Assembly (NCBI GenBank): GCA_900768075.1
Contig: CAAGBN010000014.1
Coordinates: 1 to 19,679 of the forward strand
DNA length: 19,679 nucleotides
DNA from: Clostridia bacterium
Lineage (GTDB): Bacteria > Bacillota > Clostridia > Oscillospirales > Acutalibacteraceae
Reading direction: 5' to 3'
A program made the position numbers and the translations under genes. This document shows positions 13,602 through 19,679 of the stretch, piece after piece; positions within the stretch are counted from its first letter, which is position 1; every line of letters begins with the position of its first letter. The notes beneath the pieces are model-generated. The model was not told the DNA's origin. It saw only the letters and a list, made by a program, of their open reading frames with translations, and did not search any database.

Positions 13602-15110
13602 ATGATGACAAAGAAAAATACGCTTTCAGCAACCGAAGCTCCTCAGGGAGCTCTTTCCCACGGTGAGGGTAAGTATATCACTAAATTTGAGTATTTCTGC
13701 GTATTGCTTTCACGTGCAGGCGGTATGTTCGGTACTACTCTTACAGGCTCACTTGCAGCAGCTTTCCTGCATGAGCTTTACTATGGTCCTGCCGGAGTAG
13801 ATGCTGATGGTATTGCAGCTATTCTTGCGGTTCAGACAACACTTACAACTATTTGCGGTATCCTTTTCGGTATTATTGGTGGCTTCCTTGTTCAGAATTG
13901 GAAAACTCGCCTTGGCAGATACCGTCATTGGTACTTCATCTGCCTTATCCCCTCATTCCTGCTTACAGTCTTCTATTTCTATGTACCCGAAGGCTGGTCA
14001 ATTCAGGAAATGAACTTCCTTCGTTACGGTATTGCTTGTGCTCAGTCTGCTTTCAATGTCTTTAACGGACACAGCCAGAGCCTTGTTCAGGTAATTTCAC
14101 CCAACCATAAGGAAAAGAAAACCGTTGCAACAATATGGCAGCTTTCCTACTATATCGGTTACGGCGGAGCATATCTCGGCACATTCGTTTACGGTCTCTT
14201 CAGCGACGATAAGAACCAGATGTATATGACTCTTGCAGTTGTTGCTGCTACAGTTACTGCCTTCGGTAACCTTATGTGCGGTATTTTCTGTAAGGAAAGA
14301 ATTGAGCTTCCCAAGAAAAAGAAGGTCAAGGTTTCAAAGGCAATGTTCCTTCTCTTTAAATACAAAAACTACCGTGCATTCCATGCAATACAGTGGGTTA
14401 ACGCCTTTGCTATGCTTGGTAAGATGTCAACATATCTTGCAGCTATTACTGTTGGTTCTTCAAAGAACCTTCTCCTTACACTTCCCACTGCTGTCGGTAC
14501 AGTAGTAGGTAACCTTATAACAACCAAGCTTTCAAAGAAATATGAGCCTACAAAGCTTCTTAAATTCTGCGGTATCTATTCACCCGTTGCCTCATTCATT
14601 CTTTTCGGCATATGCTTTGTAGAAGCAAAAATGGGCATCAGATTCTTTGAGGGTTGGAACAGCATATTCTTCTATGTATTCTATTTCATATTCGGTATCG
14701 GTATCGGTATTCAGGAGCTTTCAAAATCACACTTCGATGTTGAGTTCTTTGACTATCTCGAATGGGAAACAGGCGAAAGAATGGAAGCTATTCAGGGCGT
14801 TGTTCCTGGTTGGGTTAACTCAGCATGTGTATATTTAAGAGACCTTGCTATCCCCTATATGATCGCTTGGGCAGGCTATATGTCATCTGTTGAAGGTGAC
14901 CTCGTTGTTACAATGCAGGCTCAGCCTACATATCTTGATACCTGTCTTAAGATTCTCGGTTTCCTCCTCTTCGGTTACACTCTTGCCAATGTACTTAAGG
15001 CAATCATCATCAAAACATCCTATGATATCGAGGGTGAAAAGAAAGAACAGATGTACCGTGACCTTAAGAAAATGCGTGAAGAACGCCGCAAGGAAAACGA
15101 AAGCATCTGA
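13602..15110 (+). CDS. GPH-like MFS transporter lacking cation-site aspartates
   Basis: A polytopic membrane protein of ~502 residues related to GPH sugar symporters, with ~12 hydrophobic segments and the family loop GRYRHW at 105-110. Where MelB has D55 and D59, and where the other GPH protein of this window has D71 and D75, this protein has G86 and G90, so the usual Na+/H+ site seems absent. The frame is open to a GTG at 13566, but GGGAG at 13592-13596 supports ATG 13602 (or 13605, with 8-base spacing). It heads the run of phosphodiesterase, beta-helix and antiporter genes, so it likely imports a product or substrate of that pathway. The C-terminal tail is highly charged. Substrate unknown. 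Confidence 0.78.
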   Translation: MMTKKNTLSATEAPQGALSHGEGKYITKFEYFCVLLSRAGGMFGTTLTGSLAAAFLHELYYGPAGVDADGIAAILAVQTTLTTICGILFGIIGGFLVQNWKTRLGRYRHWYFICLIPSFLLTVFYFYVPEGWSIQEMNFLRYGIACAQSAFNVFNGHSQSLVQVISPNHKEKKTVATIWQLSYYIGYGGAYLGTFVYGLFSDDKNQMYMTLAVVAATVTAFGNLMCGIFCKERIELPKKKKVKVSKAMFLLFKYKNYRAFHAIQWVNAFAMLGKMSTYLAAITVGSSKNLLLTLPTAVGTVVGNLITTKLSKKYEPTKLLKFCGIYSPVASFILFGICFVEAKMGIRFFEGWNSIFFYVFYFIFGIGIGIQELSKSHFDVEFFDYLEWETGERMEAIQGVVPGWVNSACVYLRDLAIPYMIAWAGYMSSVEGDLVVTMQAQPTYLDTCLKILGFLLFGYTLANVLKAIIIKTSYDIEGEKKEQMYRDLKKMREERRKENESI

Positions 15111-15140
15111 TTTCAGATTAAATAATAAAGAGGAAAAAAG

Positions 15141-16130
15141 ATGAAAAATAAGAAGAAAACCATAATTGCAGTTATATCAGTTGTACTTGTTATTGCCCTT
15201 ATCGGTGGCGGTATATATCTTTACAATATGAGATATGCCTTTGACAGAAACGACACCGAAGAGTTTTACAGACAGAACGTAGAAGCTGTCGGTTATGAAA
15301 ATACAGTTGAAACAGCTTATCCTCAGACTGATCTTTATGATATTATTGATGAACACTTCCGTTCTGAGCTGCCTGAGGGCAAAACAGAAAAGAAAGCTAT
15401 TATTATCGGCTACGACGGCTGCAGAGCAGATATCTTAGCTGTAAAGAGCGAAAACAACAGCGCAGTATCAGCGCTTTTGAGTGACAGTGCTTCAATCAAT
15501 CTTACATACTGTGGCGGTGTAAACTACCCTGAAATCAATACTCAGGACACCTCAACTGCTCCCGGTTGGTGCTCAATTCTCACCGGTGAGTGGGCAGATG
15601 TTCACGGTGTAACTGCCAACTACATTCCTAAATCAATGGATGCAAAGACTATTTTAACAACTCTCACTGAAGATGGTGTCATTGATACAGCTTCATTTAT
15701 TACAAAATGGGCAGGTCACTTTTCTAAGAAAGATGCTACATATCTTCCCGAGGTTGAATATTGCGGTGACCACGGACTTCCCGTCAGCTTTAATAAGTGT
15801 GACGATGATGCGGCAACACATCAGGCAGTGCTTGCTGAAATCAACGATGAGGCCTGTGCAGATTTTATCTTCGCTATCTACGAGCCTACAGATTCAGTAG
15901 GTCACAACAAGGGCTTTACCTTTAACAATCCCGAGTATAAGGACGCATTCCTTAATGCTGATGCTTACGGCTACGAAGCAATCGAAGCTATCAAGGAAAG
16001 AGAAACCTACGAAACAGAGGATTGGCTTATTATAGTTACCTCAGACCACGGCGGTAGGAGCACGAGCCACGGAAAAGCAAGCATCCAGGAAAGAATGACA
16101 TTTGTTGTAATGAACAAGGAATGGAACTGA
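15141..16130 (+). CDS. outward-facing alkaline-phosphatase-superfamily phosphodiesterase, Thr nucleophile
   Basis: A 329-residue protein with an N-terminal signal-anchor (MKNKKK, then hydrophobic ~8-28), so the enzyme faces outside. It belongs to the type I phosphodiesterase/nucleotide pyrophosphatase branch of the alkaline phosphatase superfamily: metal ligand D92 (GYDGC), nucleophile T139 in TAPGWCSILTG, D251 and H255 (DSVGHNKG), D302 and H303 (SDHGG), and H310. It probably hydrolyses a phosphodiester or phosphomonoester outside the cell. AAAGAGG at 15127-15133 precedes the ATG. It lies 30 bases after the transporter and 67 bases before a second enzyme of the same superfamily that uses serine. 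Length is compact for the family (~330-450). The substrate is unknown. Confidence 0.82.
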   Translation: MKNKKKTIIAVISVVLVIALIGGGIYLYNMRYAFDRNDTEEFYRQNVEAVGYENTVETAYPQTDLYDIIDEHFRSELPEGKTEKKAIIIGYDGCRADILAVKSENNSAVSALLSDSASINLTYCGGVNYPEINTQDTSTAPGWCSILTGEWADVHGVTANYIPKSMDAKTILTTLTEDGVIDTASFITKWAGHFSKKDATYLPEVEYCGDHGLPVSFNKCDDDAATHQAVLAEINDEACADFIFAIYEPTDSVGHNKGFTFNNPEYKDAFLNADAYGYEAIEAIKERETYETEDWLIIVTSDHGGRSTSHGKASIQERMTFVVMNKEWN

Positions 16131-16136
16131 AAATTT

Positions 16137-16166
16137 ACCTCCTTGCGAAAGCAGGGAGGTTTTAAT
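16137..16166 (+). terminator. internal terminator or attenuator between the two phosphodiesterase genes
   Basis: A 10-bp stem (16137-16146 with 16151-16160, one T-G wobble) closed by a GAAA tetraloop is followed by TTTTAATTT. The T-run is short and interrupted, so partial termination is likely. No good promoter is visible before the next gene, 31 bases on; expression of the following genes may depend on read-through. Confidence 0.7.
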
Positions 16167-16197
16167 TTGTATGTATAATTTTGCAGGAGTGAAAGTT

Positions 16198-17118
16198 ATG
16201 TCAAGAAAATATTCGCATGTAATTGTTATCGGTGTTGACGGTGCAGGAAGCTGGTTCAAGGATGCTGAAACACCGAACTTTGATAATATATTTAAAAAGG
16301 GAGCAGTTACCTATAAGGCACTGTCATCAAAGCCGACAATCAGCGCAGAATGCTGGGGCTCTATGCTTATCGGGGTCGGCCCAGAGGTGCATAAGCTGAC
16401 AAATAAGAGAGTTTCTGTTCTGCCGTATCCCATATGGTCAAAGTTTCCTACGGTTTTTCGCCGTATAAGAAAGGCATATCCTGATGCTGAGCTTGGTTCA
16501 TACTGTGATTGGAATCCTATAACAAAAGGCATAGTTGAGAAGTTTATGGGTGTTTCACACGCTACTGCAAGGGATAAAGAATTAACTCCGATGATATGTG
16601 ATTATATCCTTGAAAAGAAGCCCGACTTTCTGTTTGTCCATTTTGACAGCACCGACGGAGCAGGACATAAATACGGCTATGCAACAGAAAAGCACATCAG
16701 CGCAATTCAAGAGGTTGACAAGCTTATCGGTGACGTATATGAGGCAGTGGAAAAAGCAGAAATGCTTGATAGCACACTGTTTATGGTTATAGCTGACCAC
16801 GGTGGTACAAACAATAAAAAGGGTGGCAGTCACGGTGGCTGGACTGATGAAGAAAAATATGTTACCTTTGCTGTAGCAGGTAAGGGTGTAAATAACTGCG
16901 AAATTGAAAAAATGAATATCCGTGACCTTGCGGCTATTATTCTTTATGCTATGGGTGTCGAAGCACCTGCCTTTGATGAAAAAGGTTGGACATCTCAGGT
17001 GCCAGAGGGTATTTTTGATGACAGTACTCTGCCGAAATACAGAGATATTTCACATCTTACAGGCGCTGCACCGAGAATTTCAAAGACACATCATACATCC
17101 GAAAAGCTGAAGGATTAA
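16198..17118 (+). CDS. cytoplasmic alkaline-phosphatase-superfamily phosphodiesterase, Ser nucleophile
   Basis: A ~306-residue enzyme without signal peptide. Metal and catalytic residues of the alkaline phosphatase superfamily are D14 (GVDGAG), the nucleophile S49 in SAECWGSMLIG, D153 and H157 (DGAGHKYG), D200 and H201 (ADHGG), and H212 (SHGGW). The serine occupies the place of the threonine in the upstream outward-facing homologue. The frame has an earlier ATG at 16171, but AGGAG at 16185-16189 sits eight bases before ATG 16198, which is chosen. It is followed 14 bases later by the beta-helix gene in the same operon. Expected to cleave a phosphoester inside the cell; could also be a phosphoglycerate-mutase-like or sulfatase-like member, though no sulfatase cysteine is seen. 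Confidence 0.8.
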   Translation: MSRKYSHVIVIGVDGAGSWFKDAETPNFDNIFKKGAVTYKALSSKPTISAECWGSMLIGVGPEVHKLTNKRVSVLPYPIWSKFPTVFRRIRKAYPDAELGSYCDWNPITKGIVEKFMGVSHATARDKELTPMICDYILEKKPDFLFVHFDSTDGAGHKYGYATEKHISAIQEVDKLIGDVYEAVEKAEMLDSTLFMVIADHGGTNNKKGGSHGGWTDEEKYVTFAVAGKGVNNCEIEKMNIRDLAAIILYAMGVEAPAFDEKGWTSQVPEGIFDDSTLPKYRDISHLTGAAPRISKTHHTSEKLKD

Positions 17119-17132
17119 TTGGAGGCTACAGT

Positions 17133-18074
17133 ATGAATTTTATAAAGGTAACAGATAACAAAAATGTTTTTGCTGACGGCATACACGATGACACAAAAGC
17201 CTTACAGGAATGCATTGATAAAGTAAAGGACGGGGGAGTAGTTTACTTCCCTGACGGTACATATCTTATTTCAGCGGCTCTGATTTTCTATTCAAATCAG
17301 ATTTTTAAGCTTTCGTATAAGGCTGTCATATTACGAAGTGCTGACAGCGAGAATATAACAAGATATCTTCTTGCCTCATATTCCGAGGCTGAATGGGGCA
17401 GTTACGAGGGTACCCACGATGTAACAATTATGGGTGGTACCTTTGACGGAAATGCTGAAACAACCGAGAAATCAACTCTTGTCAATACAGTGCACTGCCG
17501 CAATATACGTATTATAGGTTGCCGTTTTGTACACTGTTCAACCTGGCATATGATTGAGCTTAACTCAACAGACAGTGCTGTAGTTGCAAATTGTATTTTT
17601 GACGGCTCGACATATACGAGCGTTCCCGAAAACCTCCTCAACGAGCAGATACAGCTTGACCTTGCAAGAGATGGCTCCTACGGTCCTGTTTATAACTGTG
17701 ATGGCAAGGAGATTGAATTCTGTGACGATGACACTGTCTGCAGAAATATAATCATATCAAACAACTTCTTTAAATGTTCAGGCTTTCCTGCAATAGGTCA
17801 TCACGGAGACTGTGCTCATCATAATGTTTTTATCGAAGACAATATTTTTGACGGTCCCTCTGGTCTTAACGGTAAAAGCAGAGGATATATAATATTCAGA
17901 ACTCAGGTGCACGATGTTGAAATTAAGAATAACATTTTCATTTCGCCTGAAGTCAGCGACTCGCCGAATTACGGTATCATATTTGAAAATTCAGATGAGA
18001 GCAGACTTATCACCGTGGCAAACACTTTTAAAGGCTCAATAGACAAAGAGTTAATCATAGGCGCAGGTGAATAA
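17133..18074 (+). CDS. right-handed beta-helix protein (pectate lyase-3/GH28-like)
   Basis: A 313-residue protein whose first ~45 residues match the start of the pectate-lyase-3 superfamily (DGIHDDTKALQECID, then GGVVYFPDGTYLIS). It is followed by short repeating strands with N-x-I/V-F-x-G turns, as in parallel beta-helix enzymes. Candidate functional motifs are EQIQLD at 171-176 and AIGHHGDCAHHNV at 220-232. No signal peptide is present, unlike most secreted pectinases and polygalacturonases, so it probably acts on an imported oligosaccharide. GGAGG at 17121-17125, 7 bases before ATG. It lies between the cytoplasmic phosphodiesterase and the organophosphate transporter. Lyase versus hydrolase versus epimerase cannot be decided from sequence. 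Confidence 0.75.
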   Translation: MNFIKVTDNKNVFADGIHDDTKALQECIDKVKDGGVVYFPDGTYLISAALIFYSNQIFKLSYKAVILRSADSENITRYLLASYSEAEWGSYEGTHDVTIMGGTFDGNAETTEKSTLVNTVHCRNIRIIGCRFVHCSTWHMIELNSTDSAVVANCIFDGSTYTSVPENLLNEQIQLDLARDGSYGPVYNCDGKEIEFCDDDTVCRNIIISNNFFKCSGFPAIGHHGDCAHHNVFIEDNIFDGPSGLNGKSRGYIIFRTQVHDVEIKNNIFISPEVSDSPNYGIIFENSDESRLITVANTFKGSIDKELIIGAGE

Positions 18075-18075
18075 A

Positions 18076-19299
18076 ATGGTTAAATCCCTAAGTAATAAAA
18101 GATCAAATTTTCTCATTTTTCTTTGTTGGACTGCTTATACCTTTGCTTATGTTGCAAGGCTTAACTATAACGCTTCAATGGTTGAGATTCTCTCTCAGCT
18201 CGGTACAACAAAAGAAGAGGCAGGCACTGTAAGCTCATTTTTCTTTTTTGCTTACGGTGTCGGACAGCTTGTAAATGGTCTGCTGTCTAAGAAATATAAC
18301 ACTAAATATTCGGTTGCAATAGCACTTGGCGCATCCTGTCTTATTAATCTCACGATGACCTTTTGTCAGGGAATCGATACAATGAAATACCTTTGGTTTT
18401 TCAACGGTGTATTTCAATCTGTCTTATGGTCGTCTATAATCAAAACCTTATCTGACAACCTGGCGGACAGTAAGCTTTCTAAGGCTGTTATGGTTATGAG
18501 TACCACTGTAGCCTGCGGTACATTTATGGCTTACGGATTTGCGGCAGTCTTTTCATATCTCGGACTTAGCTGGACAATGATATTTTATGTTGCGGCCGTA
18601 CTAGCGGGTCTTGTAGCTTTCTTATGGTTTGCAGGAATGAGTACTCTGCAAAAAGAGAAAAAAGAAGAAACCGAAATCAAGCCGACAGAAAAAAACAGAG
18701 CTTCTCTTGCACCGGCTTTTGTGATGAGTATAGCAGTAATTTTAGTTTCAGCAGTGTCAAACGGCTTTATAAAAGACGGTATTACAACCTGGGTGCCGTC
18801 GATTCTCAAAGAGGAATTTTCAGTGCCGTCATCATTGTCGATTATTGTTACCTTGCTTCTTCCTGTGCTGTCAATTTTCGGTACAACGATTGTAAACGCA
18901 CTTCATAAAAAGCAAAAGGATGAGAATGCACTTAACGGAATTTTCTATTTCGTTTCGGTGGTGCTTACAGGTCTGATTATACTGACCCTGAATTTAAAAT
19001 CAGTGCCACTGACTCTTGCACTTTTTGGAGGAATCGCTTGTTTAATGGCAGCAGTCAACAATGTTATCACAAGTATTGTACCACTTTACTCGAGAGATAA
19101 AATAGACTCGGGCTTGTCTGCAGGCTTTCTCAATACATTCTGCTATGTAGGAAGTACACTTTCTACTACACTGCTTGGTAAAATAGCAGATACAAGAGGT
19201 TGGAATGATGTATTCATATGCATATTCATTTTCACTGCAGTTTCCTTTGCAGTTTGCTTTGCTTCGGTATTGATAAAGAAATCTCTTAAAAAATCCTGA
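18076..19299 (+). CDS. organophosphate:phosphate antiporter-like MFS permease (GlpT/UhpT-like)
   Basis: A ~407-residue MFS permease of the OPA type, which exchanges a sugar phosphate or glycerol-phosphate for inorganic phosphate. R28 in YVARLNYNAS sits where GlpT has the phosphate-binding R45. In TM7 the stretch NGFIKDGITTWVPS places K233 at the GlpT R269 position, a conservative positively charged change. About 12 hydrophobic segments are visible, with a charged central loop (KEKKEETEIK) at ~193-202. A GTG at 18067 is possible, but ATG 18076 lies one base after the previous stop codon, with AGGTGA at 18065-18070. It is the last gene of the operon. Together with the phosphoesterases it implies import of a phosphorylated metabolite. 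Confidence 0.8.
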   Translation: MVKSLSNKRSNFLIFLCWTAYTFAYVARLNYNASMVEILSQLGTTKEEAGTVSSFFFFAYGVGQLVNGLLSKKYNTKYSVAIALGASCLINLTMTFCQGIDTMKYLWFFNGVFQSVLWSSIIKTLSDNLADSKLSKAVMVMSTTVACGTFMAYGFAAVFSYLGLSWTMIFYVAAVLAGLVAFLWFAGMSTLQKEKKEETEIKPTEKNRASLAPAFVMSIAVILVSAVSNGFIKDGITTWVPSILKEEFSVPSSLSIIVTLLLPVLSIFGTTIVNALHKKQKDENALNGIFYFVSVVLTGLIILTLNLKSVPLTLALFGGIACLMAAVNNVITSIVPLYSRDKIDSGLSAGFLNTFCYVGSTLSTTLLGKIADTRGWNDVFICIFIFTAVSFAVCFASVLIKKSLKKS

Positions 19300-19353
19300 T
19301 AGGGGAATGCAGAGAAATTTATATCCTATCAGTAAAATCAGATAAAATAATAG

Positions 19354-19384
19354 AACTCAGCTTCCTGTTGGTTGCTGAGTTTTT
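19354..19384 (+). terminator. intrinsic terminator of the phosphoester operon
   Basis: The stem AACTCAGC/GCTGAGTT (19354-19361 with 19374-19381) encloses a 12-base loop and merges into TTTT. It lies 54 bases after the last stop codon of the operon. Confidence 0.78.
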
Positions 19385-19443
19385 GTTTGATAAGCGATAA
19401 TTTTAATGAAATATTTTTTACAGGTATTAACTACCGTTCCTAC

Positions 19444-19455
19444 TTCAAGTCCCTC
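19444..19455 (+). repeat. 12-base repeat, TTCAAGTCCCTC, copy 1
   Basis: TTCAAGTCCCTC recurs exactly at 19658-19669. It resembles the T-loop of a tRNA and its 3' arm. This copy lacks a paired 5' arm, so it is a fragment. Confidence 0.6.
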
Positions 19456-19484
19456 ATCCTTTTAAAAAGTTGAGATAAAAAACA

Positions 19485-19510
19485 ACTCAGCTGTCTTCTG
19501 ACTACTGAGT
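19485..19510. repeat. second ACTCAG/CTGAGT hairpin, related to the terminator
   Basis: ACTCAG at 19485-19490 pairs with CTGAGT at 19505-19510. The stem core is the same as in the operon terminator 130 bases upstream, but no T-run follows on the plus strand; on the minus strand GTTGTTTTTTATC follows the stem, so it may terminate transcription coming from the right. Confidence 0.55.
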
Positions 19511-19512
19511 CT

Positions 19513-19679
19513 TGGTGCGAGAGACGGGGTGCGGTTTTGCTTCGCAAACCCTACATCCTAGTCGACCCAATGCTTCGCATTCGGTACCCGACTTCGGACT
19601 TCGAAGCTAAAAACAGTTCACCGAACTGTTTTCTTAACGCTTCTCACCCTCTTAGGGTTCAAGTCCCTCGTATGCTCTC
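19513..19679. repeat. hairpin-rich tRNA-end-like repeat block, runs off the window
   Basis: On the minus strand the left edge (19513-19529) reads CCCCGTCTCTCGCACCA, exactly like a tRNA 3' end with encoded CCA. On the plus strand the right edge carries AGGG-TTCAAGT-CCCT (19654-19668), a T-arm-like hairpin, then a CTCTC end. Between them are small hairpins: GCTTCGC at 19539-19545 and at 19572-19578 (GCGAAGC on the minus strand, a very stable mini-hairpin), and a perfect 10-bp hairpin at 19610-19632. No full tRNA cloverleaf can be drawn. It is probably a dispersed repeat that ended the assembly. Confidence 0.6.
19610..19632. other. perfect 10-bp hairpin inside the repeat block
   Basis: AAAACAGTTC (19610-19619) and GAACTGTTTT (19623-19632) form a perfect stem with loop ACC. 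The stem ends in T-runs on both strands (TTTTC on plus, TTTTT on minus), so it could act as a weak bidirectional terminator. Confidence 0.6.

Larger units (their letters stand above)
19300..19679. other. gene-free end of the contig
   Basis: I see no coding sequence here. It contains an 8-bp inverted repeat over the preceding stop codon (19296-19303 with 19325-19332), a terminator at 19354-19384, an AT-rich stretch, a second hairpin with the same ACTCAG/CTGAGT stem, and a tRNA-end-like hairpin block from 19513 to the window edge. Confidence 0.8.

Noticed and set aside
19296..19332. 8-bp inverted repeat CTGATAGG/CCTATCAG as terminator
   Set aside because: It has a 21-base loop, overlaps the stop codon and is not followed by a T-run; the real terminator is at 19354-19384.
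19513..19679. A functional tRNA gene
   Set aside because: Only 3'-end and T-arm pieces exist, in opposite orientation; no anticodon arm or D-arm can be drawn.
1..19679. CRISPR array, rRNA genes, transposase or phage genes
   Set aside because: No regularly spaced direct repeats, rRNA signatures or transposase/integrase motifs were found on either strand.

Overview
The window looks like one complete metagenomic contig from an anaerobic Firmicute of the class Clostridia, most likely Ruminococcaceae/Oscillospiraceae. This is inferred from moderate-to-low G+C, strong AGGAGG-type ribosome binding sites, TTGACA/TATAAT promoters, and a hydrogenase cluster resembling the hydS/hydA2 cluster I recall from Ruminococcus albus. 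Bases 1-33 are an Illumina sequencing adapter, not genome. The last ~170 bases are a hairpin-rich, tRNA-end-like block of the kind that breaks assemblies.

Left region (34-4660): the 3' end of a GH38 alpha-mannosidase and a GPH-family sugar:cation symporter, probably co-transcribed for mannoside use, end at a bidirectional terminator. Facing them on the minus strand are an ArsB/NhaD/SLC13-type ion transporter and a membrane-anchored XRE-type regulator.

Central region (4632-10570): an L-lactate/malate dehydrogenase family gene (minus strand) diverges from a five-gene operon. That operon encodes two small thioredoxin-like [2Fe-2S] ferredoxins, a PAS-containing [FeFe]-hydrogenase of the putative H2-sensing type, a SpoIIE/PP2C-type phosphatase with an unrecognised C-terminal domain, and a second ferredoxin-fused [FeFe]-hydrogenase. 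The layout suggests that H2 or redox state is read by the sensory hydrogenase and passed to a protein phosphatase. The dehydrogenase opposite would be an alternative electron sink. No kinase, anti-sigma factor or STAS target of the phosphatase lies in the window.

Right region (10639-19384): phosphoester-cleaving enzymes and transporters. There is a membrane-anchored metallophosphoesterase, a divergent cytoplasmic metallophosphoesterase with an altered metal motif, a GPH-type transporter lacking the family's cation-site aspartates, one outward-facing and one cytoplasmic alkaline-phosphatase-superfamily enzyme, a beta-helix protein without a signal peptide, and an organophosphate:phosphate antiporter-like permease. 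I infer a pathway for a phosphate-bearing glycan or phosphodiester; the substrate is unknown.

Bases 19300-19679 hold no gene: a terminator, a second related hairpin, and the tRNA-end-like repeat block that runs off the window.
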